The notes under the pieces were generated by a model. The model had not been told where the DNA came from, ran no database searches, and worked only from the letters and a program-made list of their open reading frames with translations. From the NCBI RefSeq assembly GCF_003330765.1, contig NZ_CP024902.1, forward strand, positions 310,001 through 374,000: a DNA stretch of 64,000 bases. The letters run 5' to 3'. This document shows, piece by piece, positions 47,401-57,662 of the stretch (positions are counted from its first letter, which is position 1; each line of letters opens with the position of its first letter). The position numbers were made by a program, and so were the translations under genes. This DNA comes from Burkholderia pyrrocinia. Lineage in GTDB: Bacteria > Pseudomonadota > Gammaproteobacteria > Burkholderiales > Burkholderiaceae.

Positions 47401-49617
47401 ATGAGCGTTACCACGTCGGGGTTGCAGTCGAAGTCGGGTCAGGGTGCGTCGAAGCGCGCGGTCGAGCTGCTGAGCTCGATGCGTTTCGCGATTGCGCTGC
47501 TGGTGGTGCTGTCGATTGCGAGCATCATCGGCACGGTCCTGACCCAGGACGATCCGTATCCGAACTACGTGAACCAGTTCGGGCCGTTCTGGGCGGACAT
47601 CTTCCGCTCGCTCGGCCTGTACAACGTGTACAGCGCGTGGTGGTTCATGCTGATCCTGATCTTTCTCGTCACGTCGGTCTCGCTGTGCGTGATCCGCAAC
47701 GCGCCGAAGATGCTCGCCGATGCGAAGAGCTGGAAGGACAAGGTCCGCGAAGGCAGCCTGCGCGCGTTCCACCACAAGGCCGAGTACACGACCTCCGGCA
47801 CGCGCGCGACCGTCGCGGCGACGCTCGCCACGTTCGTCACCAAGGCCGGCTACAAGCACGTCGTGCGCGAAACCGACGGCGCGACGCTGATCTCCGCGAA
47901 GTGCGGCGCGATGACCAAGTGGGGCTACATCTCCGCTCACCTCGCGATCGTCGTGATCTGTATCGGCGGCCTGCTCGACAGCAACCTGCCGATCAAATTC
48001 CAGATGTGGATGTTCGGCAAGAGCCCGGTCAACACGAGCGCGACGATCAGCGATATCTCGCCCGACCATCGCCTGTCCGCATCGAACCCGACGTTCCGCG
48101 GCTATGCGTGGGTGCCCGAGGGCCAGTTCGTGTCGACCGCGATCCTGAACCAGCCGAGCGGCTCGCTGATCCAGGACCTGCCGTTCTCGATCCAGCTCAA
48201 CAAGTTCATCGTCGACTACTACACGACGGGCATGCCGAAGCTGTTCGCGAGCGACATCGTCGTGATCGATCGCGAGACCGGCCAGAAGATCCCGGCGCGC
48301 GTCGAGGTCAACAAGCCGTTCACGTACAAGGGCGTGTCGATCTACCAGTCGAGCTTCCAGGACGGCGGCTCGCAAATGCAGATGACGGCCTACCCGATGA
48401 CGGGCGGCAACGCGAAGACCTTCCCGGTGCAGGGCACGATCGGCAGTTCGGCGCCGCTGCAGATGCCGGGCGCCGGCGGCGACACGATCGAGTTCGCCGA
48501 TTTCCGCGCGATCAACGTCGAGAACATGGCCGACGCGAACGGCAAGCTGGACGTGCGCGGTGTCGCGAAGACGGCGTCGCTGAAGGAGGCGTTCGACGAA
48601 CGCCTCGGCTCCGGCGCGAAGACGTCGAAGCCGACACAACTCCATAACATCGGCCCGTCCGTGCAGTACAAGATCCGCGGCAAGGACGGCCAGGCGCGCG
48701 AATTCAACAACTACATGCTGCCCGTCGACATGAACGGCGAGCGCGTGTTCCTCGCCGGCGTGCGCGCGAGCCCGAACGATCCGTTCCGCTACATGCGGAT
48801 CCCGGCCGACAGCCAGGATTCGATCGGAGAATGGATGCGCCTGCGCGCCGCGCTCGAGGATCCGGCCGTGCGCGCCGAAGCCGCCGCGCGCTTCGCGCAG
48901 CGCTCGCTGCCGGGCACCGACGCATCGCTGCGCGGCCGCCTGCAGGATAGCGCCTCGAAGGTGCTGACCCTTTTTGCGGCGAGTGATGACAGCGTCGGCC
49001 GCGGGGCCGACGGCCAGCCGATCGGCGGCTTCCAGGCCGTGGCGACGTTCATCGACCGCTCGGTGCCGAAGGCCGAGCAGGAGAAGGCCGCGAGCCTGCT
49101 GCTGCGGATGCTCGAGGGCTCGATGTGGGAGGTGTGGCAAATCGCGCGTGAGCGTGCCGGCGAGCCGGCCGCCCAACAGGGCACCGACACGATCCGCTTC
49201 GTGCAGAACGCGATCAATGCGCTATCCGACAGCTTTCTGTATGGATCGCCCGTCTATCTGCAGCTTGACTCATTCAAGCAGGTGCAAGCTTCGGTATTTC
49301 AGTTGACGCGCGCACCCGGCAAGAATCTGGTGTATCTTGGCAGCCTGCTGCTGGTCGCCGGCATCTTCTCGATGTTCTACGTGCGCGAGCGGCGCCTCTG
49401 GTTTTGGCTCAAGGACGCCGGTTCGGGCGTCGATGTGGTGATGGCGATGTCCTCGGCCCGCAAGACCTTCGATTTCGAGAAAGAATTCGTGCAGACGCGC
49501 GACGCGGCCGGCATCGCCTTGCGCGCCGCACCTCGCGACGCCGCGCCCGCTGGCGCGGCATCGACGGCCCGCCCGCCTGCCGGCGGCGGTTCCGATTCCG
49601 AGAATTCCACCCGGTAA
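47401..49617 (+). CDS. resB: Cytochrome c biogenesis protein ResB (Ccs1)
   Basis: ResB is the partner of CcsA/CcsB in system II cytochrome c maturation, which delivers haem and apocytochrome at the outer face of the membrane. The 738 residues show membrane segments near 24-44, 78-98 and 180-200, a large periplasmic domain (about 200-630), and a final segment near 638-657 (YLGSLLLVAGIFSMFYV). The C-terminal tail is alanine- and glycine-rich. It is four bases before ccsB, so the two form a unit. Confidence 0.94.
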   Translation: MSVTTSGLQSKSGQGASKRAVELLSSMRFAIALLVVLSIASIIGTVLTQDDPYPNYVNQFGPFWADIFRSLGLYNVYSAWWFMLILIFLVTSVSLCVIRNAPKMLADAKSWKDKVREGSLRAFHHKAEYTTSGTRATVAATLATFVTKAGYKHVVRETDGATLISAKCGAMTKWGYISAHLAIVVICIGGLLDSNLPIKFQMWMFGKSPVNTSATISDISPDHRLSASNPTFRGYAWVPEGQFVSTAILNQPSGSLIQDLPFSIQLNKFIVDYYTTGMPKLFASDIVVIDRETGQKIPARVEVNKPFTYKGVSIYQSSFQDGGSQMQMTAYPMTGGNAKTFPVQGTIGSSAPLQMPGAGGDTIEFADFRAINVENMADANGKLDVRGVAKTASLKEAFDERLGSGAKTSKPTQLHNIGPSVQYKIRGKDGQAREFNNYMLPVDMNGERVFLAGVRASPNDPFRYMRIPADSQDSIGEWMRLRAALEDPAVRAEAAARFAQRSLPGTDASLRGRLQDSASKVLTLFAASDDSVGRGADGQPIGGFQAVATFIDRSVPKAEQEKAASLLLRMLEGSMWEVWQIARERAGEPAAQQGTDTIRFVQNAINALSDSFLYGSPVYLQLDSFKQVQASVFQLTRAPGKNLVYLGSLLLVAGIFSMFYVRERRLWFWLKDAGSGVDVVMAMSSARKTFDFEKEFVQTRDAAGIALRAAPRDAAPAGAASTARPPAGGGSDSENSTR

Positions 49618-49621
49618 CATC

Positions 49622-50812
49622 ATGGATCTCACGCAAGTCTCCTCTTCCCATCGGGCGTCGGCCCAGGCTCCGATTTCGGCACCGCTGTTCGACGAGCGTC
49701 CGTTCCTCGCGCGCCTGTCGCTGTTCGACTGGCTGTTCGCACTGGCGCTCGTGGCGGGCGCGGGCTATGCGTTCGTGCACTACAACGCGCACATGGATTA
49801 CTACGACAAGGCGGTGATGGTCGGCGCCGTGCCGGCGCTCGTCACGCTCGGCTGGCGCTGGAAGCCCGCTCGGCTGATGATGGCGTCGATCGCCGTGATG
49901 TCGCTGCTGTCGATCCAGATCTACCAGGGCGATCTCGCCCGCGCCGATTCGGCGTTCTTCCTCAAGTACTTCCTGTCGAGCCAGTCGGCGATCCTGTGGA
50001 TGAGTGCGCTGTTCGTGCTCGCGACGATCTTCTACTGGATCGGCCTGCTCGCGCGCTCGGAATCGGGCTCCGCGATCGGCCAGAAGCTCACGTGGTTCGC
50101 GGTGCTGATGGGCTTCACGGGGCTGATGGTGCGCTGGTACGAGTCCTACCTGATCGGCGCCGACGTCGGGCATATCCCCGTGTCGAACCTCTACGAAGTG
50201 TTCGTGCTGTTCAGCCTGATCACCGCACTGCTGTACCTGTATTACGAAGGCCATTACGGCACGCGTGCGCTGGGCGCGTTCGTGCTGCTGGTCATCAGTG
50301 CGGCGGTCGGCTTCCTGATGTGGTACTCGGTCGCGCGCGATGCGCAGCAGATCCAGCCGCTCGTGCCGGCACTGCAAAGCTGGTGGATGAAGATCCACGT
50401 GCCGGCGAACTTCATCGGCTACGGCAGCTTCGCGCTGTCGGCTATGGTGTCGGTCGCGTACCTGATGAAGGAGCGCGGCGTGCTCGCCGATCGCCTGCCG
50501 ACGCTCGAGGTGCTCGACGACGTGATGTACAAGTCGATCGCGGTCGGTTTCGCGTTCTTCACGATCGCGACGATCCTCGGCGCGCTGTGGGCGGCCGAGG
50601 CATGGGGCGGCTACTGGAGCTGGGACCCGAAGGAAACCTGGGCGCTGATCGTGTGGCTCAACTACGCGGCGTGGCTGCACATGCGGTTGATGAAGGGCCT
50701 GCGCGGCGCAGTTGCCGCATGGTGGGCACTCACGGGCCTGCTCGTGACGACGTTCGCGTTCCTCGGCGTCAACATGTTCCTGTCCGGGCTGCACAGCTAC
50801 GGCAAGCTGTAA
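49622..50812 (+). CDS. ccsB: Cytochrome c biogenesis protein CcsB (CcsA family)
   Basis: The haem-handling subunit of system II. The 396 residues are mostly membrane segments. The tryptophan-rich WWD motif reads AWGGYWSWDPKETWALIVW (about 328-346), and histidines lie in the segments around it. It follows resB by four bases. Burkholderia uses this system; no ccmA-H genes are seen in the window. A terminator follows. Confidence 0.95.
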   Translation: MDLTQVSSSHRASAQAPISAPLFDERPFLARLSLFDWLFALALVAGAGYAFVHYNAHMDYYDKAVMVGAVPALVTLGWRWKPARLMMASIAVMSLLSIQIYQGDLARADSAFFLKYFLSSQSAILWMSALFVLATIFYWIGLLARSESGSAIGQKLTWFAVLMGFTGLMVRWYESYLIGADVGHIPVSNLYEVFVLFSLITALLYLYYEGHYGTRALGAFVLLVISAAVGFLMWYSVARDAQQIQPLVPALQSWWMKIHVPANFIGYGSFALSAMVSVAYLMKERGVLADRLPTLEVLDDVMYKSIAVGFAFFTIATILGALWAAEAWGGYWSWDPKETWALIVWLNYAAWLHMRLMKGLRGAVAAWWALTGLLVTTFAFLGVNMFLSGLHSYGKL

Positions 50813-50839
50813 GATTTCCGCCGCTCGTCCGACTACAAG

Positions 50840-50870
50840 ACCGCCGGTGCACTGCGTGCCCGGCGGTTTT
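50840..50870 (+). terminator. Terminator after ccsB
   Basis: ACCGCCGG-T-GCAC pairs with GTGC-CCGGCGGT around TGC, followed by TTTTGCTTTG. It ends the c4-resB-ccsB unit. Confidence 0.85.
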
Positions 50871-50971
50871 GCTTTGTAACGGGCGGGCGATCCGGGCGTC
50901 GAACGGCGCATGACGGGTCGGGTCGAACGCTCATGAAGCATGCGCGCGGCGCGTGCAGGAGGAGCAGCACG

Positions 50972-51967
50972 ATGTGGATCAAACGCCCTTTGCGTAATGT
51001 ACTGACCGGCGGCGATATTGCGCCCAGCGAGATCACGCCGCGCGCGGTATTCGAGAACCGGCGGCGCGTCCTGCAGGCGGCCGGCCTCGCGGCGGCGGGC
51101 GGGCTGCTCGGCGGCAGTGGCCCGGCATTCGCCGCGTACGCGTCGCCCGACGCGCGGGCGGCGAAGCTCGCGGCAAAAACGAACCCGAAGTTCGTCGCGG
51201 CCGACAAGGTGACGCCGTTCAAGGACATCACGTCCTACAACAACTTCTACGAATTCGGCACCGACAAGAGCGACCCGGCGCAGAACGCCGGCACGCTGCG
51301 GCCGCGCCCGTGGCGCGTGAGCGTCGAGGGCGAGGTGCAGCATCCGAAGGTGTTCGATCTCGATGAGCTGCTGAAGCTCGCGCCGCTCGAGGAGCGCGTG
51401 TACCGGCTGCGCTGCGTCGAGGGATGGTCGATGGTGATTCCGTGGATCGGCGTGCCGCTGTCCGAGCTGATCAAGCGCGTGCAGCCGACCGGCAACGCGA
51501 AATACGTGCAGTTCATCACGCTGGCCGATCCGTCGCAGATGCCGGGCCTCTCGACGCCCGTGCTCGACTGGCCGTATTCGGAAGGGCTGCGGATGGACGA
51601 GGCGATGAATCCGCTGACGCTGCTGACGATGGGCGTCTACGGGCAGGTGCTGCCGAACCAGAACGGTGCGCCGGTGCGGATCGTCGTGCCGTGGAAGTAC
51701 GGCTTCAAGAGCGCGAAGTCGCTCGTGAAGATCCGGTTCGTCGACAAGCAGCCGAAGACGAGCTGGAACACGTACGCGTCGAACGAGTACGGCTTTTATT
51801 CGAACGTGAACCCGAACGTCGATCATCCGCGCTGGAGCCAGGCGACCGAGCGGCGCATCGGTGAGGACGGCTTCTTCACGCCGAAGCGCAAGACGCTGAT
51901 GTTCAACGGCTACGGCGATCTGGTCGCGTCGATGTATCAGGGCATGGACCTGAAAAAGAACTTTTGA
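50972..51967 (+). CDS. msrP: Periplasmic methionine sulfoxide reductase, molybdenum subunit MsrP
   Basis: MsrP reduces methionine sulfoxide in envelope proteins using a molybdopterin cofactor. The 331 residues start at the ATG after AGGAGGAGCAGCACG; an in-frame ATG 39 bases upstream is less likely. A Tat signal is visible: [10 protein letters not shown] (29-38), hydrophobic core, then AFA (52-54). C148 in [10 protein letters not shown] is the molybdenum ligand. Its stop codon overlaps a possible TTG start of msrQ, so the two are coupled. Confidence 0.96.
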   Translation: MWIKRPLRNVLTGGDIAPSEITPRAVFENRRRVLQAAGLAAAGGLLGGSGPAFAAYASPDARAAKLAAKTNPKFVAADKVTPFKDITSYNNFYEFGTDKSDPAQNAGTLRPRPWRVSVEGEVQHPKVFDLDELLKLAPLEERVYRLRCVEGWSMVIPWIGVPLSELIKRVQPTGNAKYVQFITLADPSQMPGLSTPVLDWPYSEGLRMDEAMNPLTLLTMGVYGQVLPNQNGAPVRIVVPWKYGFKSAKSLVKIRFVDKQPKTSWNTYASNEYGFYSNVNPNVDHPRWSQATERRIGEDGFFTPKRKTLMFNGYGDLVASMYQGMDLKKNF

Positions 51968-51987
51968 GCGCGACGGTGAGAAACGAC

Positions 51988-52674
51988 ATGCCTCCTTCGA
52001 CGCTGACGCCCGCGCGCGCAGCCGGCGCCGGACCGGCTGCACGCGCGGCGCGGGCCGGTGCGATCCGTACCGCCGCGCCACGCTGGCTCGTGCCGGCCAA
52101 GGCGCTGGTTTTCGCGGCCGGCCTCTATCCGCTCGCGCGTCTCGTGCTGTTCGGGCTGACCGACCGGCTTGGCGCGAACCCGATCGAATTCATCACGCGC
52201 TCGACCGGCCTGTGGACGCTCGTGATGCTGTGTGTCACGCTTGCCGTCACGCCGCTTCGGCGCATGACGGGCTTCGCGGCGCTGCTGCGCTTTCGCCGGA
52301 TGATCGGGCTGTTCGCGTTCTTTTACGCGGCGCTGCACTTTACGACCTACCTGTGGTTCGACAAGTGGTTCGACGTCGCCGCGATCCTGAAGGACGTCGG
52401 CAAGCGCCCGTTCATTACGGTCGGCTTTGCCGCGTTCGTGCTGCTGATCCCGCTTGCCGCGACGTCGCCGCGCGCGATGGTGCGCCGGCTCGGCCGCCAC
52501 TGGGCGACGCTGCACAGCGCGATCTATGCGATCGCGCTGTTCGGCGTGCTGCACTTCTGGTGGATGAGGGCCGGCAAGCACAATCTCGCGCAGCCGAAGC
52601 TTTACGCCGCGATCGTTGCTGCGCTGCTCGGCTGGCGGCTGGTCGCATGGGGATGGCGGCGCGTGCGCGCATGA
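51988..52674 (+). CDS. msrQ: Haem-binding membrane subunit MsrQ
   Basis: MsrQ passes electrons from the quinone pool or flavin reductase to MsrP. The 228 residues have about six membrane segments and conserved haem-ligand histidines (YAALHFTTYL, the HWATLHSAIY segment and FGVLHFWW). I chose the ATG at 51988 after GGTGAG; a GTG at 51976 or TTG at 51964 are alternatives. A bidirectional terminator follows. Confidence 0.93.
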   Translation: MPPSTLTPARAAGAGPAARAARAGAIRTAAPRWLVPAKALVFAAGLYPLARLVLFGLTDRLGANPIEFITRSTGLWTLVMLCVTLAVTPLRRMTGFAALLRFRRMIGLFAFFYAALHFTTYLWFDKWFDVAAILKDVGKRPFITVGFAAFVLLIPLAATSPRAMVRRLGRHWATLHSAIYAIALFGVLHFWWMRAGKHNLAQPKLYAAIVAALLGWRLVAWGWRRVRA

Positions 52675-52696
52675 CGGCGCGGCCTGAAAAAAACAA

Positions 52697-52724
52697 AAGG
52701 CGATGACCGGGAAGTCATCGCCTT
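52697..52724. terminator. Bidirectional terminator between msrQ and lptM
   Basis: AAGGCGATGAC (52697-52707) pairs with GTCATCGCCTT (52714-52724). The left side is A-rich, which gives a T-tract on the minus strand, so it acts best for lptM. Confidence 0.8.
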
Positions 52725-52756
52725 GCTTCGCGAGCCGCGCGGGCGGCGTCGCGTCG

Positions 52757-53035
52757 TTACTGCGCGACGGCCGGGCTCGATGCCGGCGCGGGCATTTTCG
52801 ATGCACCGCTCGACAGCTCGGGCGACAGCGTGAGCGGCGTGCCGGACGAATCGGGCACACTGTCGGACGACGCGTTTTCATCGGTCGGTTTCACGTCCGA
52901 CGGCGGCGTATCCTGTTGCTGGATCGGCTTGGGCAGCGGAGGCACGGTGGGCAGATAGAGCGCGCCGCTTTGACCGCAGCCGGCAAGAATCGCCAAAGCC
53001 GCTACAATCGCGCTCATCCGGAAAACGACTCGCAT
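52757..53035 (-). CDS. lptM: LPS assembly lipoprotein LptM (YifL-like)
   Basis: A small lipoprotein; in E. coli LptM promotes assembly of the LptDE translocon. The 92 residues have a lipoprotein signal with the lipobox LAGC (C20), followed by GQSGALYLP, the conserved LptM motif G-x-G-P/A-LYxP. The remainder is a proline- and serine-rich tail. It is divergent from cyaY with only 36 bases between start codons, the same pairing as cyaY/yifL in E. coli. No dapF or lysA follows here. Confidence 0.88.
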   Translation of the reverse strand: MRVVFRMSAIVAALAILAGCGQSGALYLPTVPPLPKPIQQQDTPPSDVKPTDENASSDSVPDSSGTPLTLSPELSSGASKMPAPASSPAVAQ

Positions 53036-53047
53036 GATCGTCCCTGA

Positions 53048-53398
<351 letters not shown>

Positions 53399-53436
53399 CG
53401 GCCGGGGCGCCGGGCCCCGAACGTCGTATTCAAAGA

Positions 53437-53462
53437 AAAAGCGCCCCGCGGGGCGCTTTTTT
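53437..53462. terminator. Bidirectional terminator between cyaY and mrcA
   Basis: AAAAGCGCCCC and GGGGCGCTTTT pair perfectly around GC, with A-runs and T-runs on both sides. It serves both converging genes. Confidence 0.93.
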
Positions 53463-53479
53463 CATGTCCGGGCCGCGTG

Positions 53480-55873
53480 TCAGTGGCCGCGGAACAGGTT
53501 CATGATGTCCTGCTTTTCCTGCTCGTCGACGTGCGGCGCCACCTCGTCGACGTTCTGCGCGGCCGGCGCCTGCGGCACACCGACCGTCGACACGAAGCCG
53601 TGCCCCGGTGTGAACTCGGTGAAGTACAGCTCGCTGCCGAGCGATTCGACGCCGTCCGGGGCCGTCGGCTTGAATTCGGGCACCCCCTTCAGCGCCGCGC
53701 CCATGTAGTCGATCCAGACGGGCAGCGACAGGCCGCCGCCCGTCTCGCGATCGCCGAGGCTGCGCGGATTGTCGTAGCCGATCCACGCGATCGCGGCGAG
53801 CGTGTGCTGATAGCCGGCGAACCACGCGTCGTGCGAGTCGTTCGTCGTGCCGGTCTTGCCGGCGAGGTCGGTGCGCTTCAGCACATTGGTCCGCGCGCCC
53901 GTGCCGCGCTGCGCGACGCTCTGCAGCAGGCTGTTCATCACGTACGCGTTGCGCGCGTCGATCGCGCGCGGCGCGTTCTGCTCGGCGATGAGCGGCTGCG
54001 CGCGCGCGACGATCGCGCCGTTCGGATCGGTGACTTCGGCGATCAGGTACGGATTGACGCGGTAGCCGCCGTTCGCGAACACCGAGTACGCACCGGCCAT
54101 CTGCAGCGCCGTGACCTGGCCCGCGCCGAGCGCCATCGGCAGGTAGGCCGGATGGCGGTCGGCGTCGAAGCCGAAGCGCGTGATGTACTGCTGCGCGTAC
54201 TTCGTGCCGATGTGGTTCAGGATCCGGATCGACACGAGGTTGCGCGAGCGCTGCAGCGCGGTGCGCATCGACATCGGGCCTTCGAAGCCGCCGCCGTAGT
54301 TCTTCGGCTCCCACGGCTGGCCGCCCGTTTCGGCGGCGCTGAAATACAGCGGGCCGTCGTTGATCACGGTTGCCGGCCCGAGGCCCTTGTCGAGCGACGC
54401 CGAGTAGATGAACGGCTTGAACGACGAACCCGGCTGCCGCCACGCCTGCGTGACGTGGTTGAACTTGTTCTTGTTGTAGTCGAAGCCGCCGACGAGCGAG
54501 CGGATCGCGCCGTCCTGCGGGATGATCGACAGGAACGCGCCTTCGACCTGCGGCAACTGCGTGATCGACCATTTTCCGGCGTCGTTCTTCACGACGCGGA
54601 CGATCGCACCGGGGCGGATGCGGCGGTTCGGCTGTGCATTGGCCGACAGCGCGCCCGACGCGAACCGCAGGTTGTCGCCTTCGATCGTCGCATTGCTGCC
54701 GTCGATGAACGCAACCGTGATCTGGCGCGGGCTCGCGGCCGTGACGACGGCGGCAATCAGTTCGCCGTTGTCGGGGTGCTCGAGCAGGGCGTCGTCGATC
54801 GCCTGTTCGCGGTCGTCGGCGCCGGCCGGCAGCTCGATGAAGCCTTCCGGCCCGCGATAGCCGTGCCGGCGCTCGTAATCCATGATGCCCTTGCGCAGCG
54901 CGGTGTACGCGACCTGCTGGTCGGCGGAATCGATCGTCGTGACGACGTTGAAACCGCGCGTGTAGGTTTCCTCGCGGTACTGCGCGTACATCATTTGTCG
55001 GACCATTTCCGCGACGTACTCGGCGTGCACGCTGAAGTCGCGGCCCGGGCCCTTGACGACGAGCGGTTGCGCGACGGCTTCGTCGTACTGCTCGCGCGTG
55101 ATGAAGTTCAGCTCGAGCATCCGCTGCAGGATGTATTCCTGGCGCACCTTCGCGCGCTTCGGGTTCACGACCGGGTTGTACGCGGACGGCGCCTTTGGCA
55201 GCCCCGCGAGCATCGCCGCTTCCGCGAGCGTGATGTCCTTCAGGTCCTTGCCGAAATAGACCCGTGCGGCGCTCGCGAAGCCGTACGCGCGCTGGCCGAG
55301 ATAGATCTGATTCATGTAGACCTCGAGAATCTGATCCTTCGTCAGCGCACGCTCGATCCGGTACGCGAGCAGCATCTCGTAGATCTTGCGCGTGTAGGTC
55401 TTTTCGCTCGACAGGAAGAAGTTGCGCGCGACCTGCATCGTGATCGTGCTCGCGCCCTGCGACGCGTGGCCGTTCGTCAGCGCGACGAAGCCGGCGCGGA
55501 TGATGCCGGTGAGGTCGACGCCGCCGTGATCGTAGAACCGCGCGTCCTCGATCGCTAGGATCGCCTTCTTGAGCGAGTCGGGCACGTCCTTGAAATGGAC
55601 GACGTCGCGGCGTTCTTCGCCGAATTCGCCGATCAGCACGTGATCGGACGTATAGATGCGCAGCGGCACCTTCGGGCGATAGTCGGTCAGTGCGTCGAGC
55701 GACGGCATGTTCGGCCAGGCGACGACGAGCGCGTAGCCGAGCACGAGGCCGCCGGCCACGACAAGGGCCACGCACATCGCGGCGAAGCCGAGCAGGACTT
55801 TTTGCCACCAGGGCCGCTTCTTCGGCTCCGGGGCAGGAGGCGGGGACGTAGGAGTCGTGGATTGCATAGGCAT
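53480..55873 (-). CDS. mrcA: Class A penicillin-binding protein 1A
   Basis: A bifunctional peptidoglycan glycosyltransferase/transpeptidase. From the ATG at 55873 it has 797 residues: a cytoplasmic proline-rich tail, a membrane anchor (about 26-50), and a GT51 domain with catalytic E109 in EDARFYDHGG, followed by ASTITMQVARNF and ILEVYMNQIYLG. An OB-like insert precedes the transpeptidase domain, with S483 in SSFKPF, SRN, and KTGTT. The farther upstream start is rejected because it lies in the spacer before pilM. mrcA divergent from pilM is the conserved proteobacterial order. Confidence 0.96.
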   Translation of the reverse strand: MPMQSTTPTSPPPAPEPKKRPWWQKVLLGFAAMCVALVVAGGLVLGYALVVAWPNMPSLDALTDYRPKVPLRIYTSDHVLIGEFGEERRDVVHFKDVPDSLKKAILAIEDARFYDHGGVDLTGIIRAGFVALTNGHASQGASTITMQVARNFFLSSEKTYTRKIYEMLLAYRIERALTKDQILEVYMNQIYLGQRAYGFASAARVYFGKDLKDITLAEAAMLAGLPKAPSAYNPVVNPKRAKVRQEYILQRMLELNFITREQYDEAVAQPLVVKGPGRDFSVHAEYVAEMVRQMMYAQYREETYTRGFNVVTTIDSADQQVAYTALRKGIMDYERRHGYRGPEGFIELPAGADDREQAIDDALLEHPDNGELIAAVVTAASPRQITVAFIDGSNATIEGDNLRFASGALSANAQPNRRIRPGAIVRVVKNDAGKWSITQLPQVEGAFLSIIPQDGAIRSLVGGFDYNKNKFNHVTQAWRQPGSSFKPFIYSASLDKGLGPATVINDGPLYFSAAETGGQPWEPKNYGGGFEGPMSMRTALQRSRNLVSIRILNHIGTKYAQQYITRFGFDADRHPAYLPMALGAGQVTALQMAGAYSVFANGGYRVNPYLIAEVTDPNGAIVARAQPLIAEQNAPRAIDARNAYVMNSLLQSVAQRGTGARTNVLKRTDLAGKTGTTNDSHDAWFAGYQHTLAAIAWIGYDNPRSLGDRETGGGLSLPVWIDYMGAALKGVPEFKPTAPDGVESLGSELYFTEFTPGHGFVSTVGVPQAPAAQNVDEVAPHVDEQEKQDIMNLFRGH

Positions 55874-56094
55874 ACCGGAAAACAGTCCCGCGATTATAGC
55901 TGCCCGGTAAGACCGGTCCTGACGCGGGGGGCCGCCCGCCGGAACGCCGCGGGTTGGCATGCCGCCAGCATAGCCCGCGCGCGGCCTCCGCGAACCGATG
56001 CTGGCCGTTTGGCCGACTGTCGGCCGCGCACGCCGCTTTGCAGAATCAGGCCTCGGAGACGCGGCGTGGGCCGCGACGATCGCGGGAGGCTGGG

Positions 56095-57018
56095 ATGGCG
56101 GGACGATGGGTGACGCGGTATGCGCAGGGCAGGCACCGGTCGACGGGAATCGACGTCGGTGCGGACGAGGTGAGGGTGGTCGTGCTGAGCCGGCGCGGCC
56201 GTGTCGCGGAGGTGTGCATCGAGGGGCTCGAGCGGGAGCCGGTCGGGTTGGCGGGCGGGCCGGAAGATGCGCGCTGGGCCGCGGTCGCGCGTGCGCTGGC
56301 GGCAGCCGTGTCGCGGCTGTCGGCGGCGGACGTGCGGTGCGAGGCGCGCGGCGTGATGGCGCTGCACGATGACGAGATGCGCACCGCGACGCTCGACCTG
56401 GCCGGGCGCGACGACATCCCGGACGCCGCGCGGCAGGCGGCCGAGCGCATCTCGGGGCTGGCGCCGGACAGTCTCGCGTTCGACTGGCGGCAGGACGGCG
56501 GCGCGCGATCCGGCGAGATCGCGGTTGCCGTGGCCCCGCTGGCGCTGCTCGAACGGCGGATCGACGTGGCCGCCCAGGCCGGTGTCGACCTGACGGTGGT
56601 CGACGGCGAGTCGGCCGCCGCGCTGCGCGCGTTGCGCTATGCCGCGCAGTTCGAACTCGATGCGCAGGGCCCCTACGCCGCGCTCTGGTTCTGCGACTCG
56701 GGCGTGCACGGCTGGCGAATCGACGGCCCGGTGGCCGTACCGGTGCTCACGCTGTCCGGCGCCGTGCCGGAGGCGTTCTCCGATGCATTGCGCCGGCGTG
56801 CGCTCGGGGCCGTGCGTTGTGTACTCGTGGCCGGGGACGAGCGGTGCATCGCCCGCTTCGGTACGTCCGTCGCCGAGATTGGCGACGTGCTCGGCGCGGT
56901 TGCGGTGCCGTTCGACTGCGCGGGCTGGGATGGGCAGCCGTGCCCGCCCGCCGGCATGCCGGGGGGGCCGGCATTCGCCGTCGCGTTCGGGCTGGCGTTG
57001 CGCGGGGTGTGGGAATGA
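56095..57018 (+). CDS. pilM: PilM/HofM/ComA-like actin-fold protein
   Basis: PilM proteins are cytoplasmic FtsA-like ATPases that bind the N-terminus of PilN in the type IV pilus or DNA-uptake alignment complex. The 307 residues start after GGGAGG at ATG 56095. The first phosphate motif GIDVGADEVRVVVL lies at 18-31. The sequence is diverged, but the place next to divergent mrcA and before pilN/O/Q-aroKB supports the call. The TGA overlaps the pilN ATG. Confidence 0.8.
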   Translation: MAGRWVTRYAQGRHRSTGIDVGADEVRVVVLSRRGRVAEVCIEGLEREPVGLAGGPEDARWAAVARALAAAVSRLSAADVRCEARGVMALHDDEMRTATLDLAGRDDIPDAARQAAERISGLAPDSLAFDWRQDGGARSGEIAVAVAPLALLERRIDVAAQAGVDLTVVDGESAAALRALRYAAQFELDAQGPYAALWFCDSGVHGWRIDGPVAVPVLTLSGAVPEAFSDALRRRALGAVRCVLVAGDERCIARFGTSVAEIGDVLGAVAVPFDCAGWDGQPCPPAGMPGGPAFAVAFGLALRGVWE

Positions 57019-57662
57019 TGGCCGGGCGTGTGCCGGCAAGCGTATCCGGAGCGGCTCCGGCCGATCGTGCGGGGCTCGGCGGGTTCAACCTGCTGCCGTA
57101 CCGCGAGCGGCTGGCGCAGGCGTTGCGACGTCGCCGGGCCGCGCAGTGCGGTACGGCGATCCTGCTTGGCGTGCTCGGCGCCGGCCTGTGGACGGGCGCC
57201 GCCACCTGGTCGCGGTGGCGCGCGGATGCCGAGCGCGTAAGCGTGGAGGCGCGGCTGAGGCAGTTGCAACCGCAGGTGGATGCCGTGACGCGCGCCGTTG
57301 ATACAGCCGCCGTCATCGCGCAGCGCGACGCGCAGGCAGCCGCGCTTGCCGCGCCTTACCGGCGCGTCGCAGGGCTGCTGGCGACACTGGCGCAGGTGCG
57401 CGACGACAGCGTCCGGCTCGACGCGCTGCGCACGACGTCGACCGGTGCCGTGCTCGCCGCGCGCGCCACGAGTTACCGGGCGGCCGCACGATGGCTCGCC
57501 GGGATGGCACGCGAGCAGCGTGACTGGCGGATCGATATAGATGCGTTGAAGCCTGCTTCGGATGCTCGGGCCACCGCGGCCGGGATGCCGTTCCGGTTCT
57601 CGGTCCAACTGCATTGGCACGACACGATGCCGTCGCGGGAAGCGTCGGGAGGTCGCCCATGA
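57015..57662 (+). CDS. pilN: PilN/HofN/ComB-like inner-membrane protein
   Basis: PilN binds PilM in the cytoplasm and pairs with PilO in the periplasm. The 215 residues contain the N-terminal PilM-binding motif FNLLPYRE (about 27-34), a single membrane segment (about 49-69), a coiled stretch, and a small C-terminal ferredoxin-like domain. It overlaps pilM by four bases and pilO by four bases. Confidence 0.82.
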   Translation: MMAGRVPASVSGAAPADRAGLGGFNLLPYRERLAQALRRRRAAQCGTAILLGVLGAGLWTGAATWSRWRADAERVSVEARLRQLQPQVDAVTRAVDTAAVIAQRDAQAAALAAPYRRVAGLLATLAQVRDDSVRLDALRTTSTGAVLAARATSYRAAARWLAGMAREQRDWRIDIDALKPASDARATAAGMPFRFSVQLHWHDTMPSREASGGRP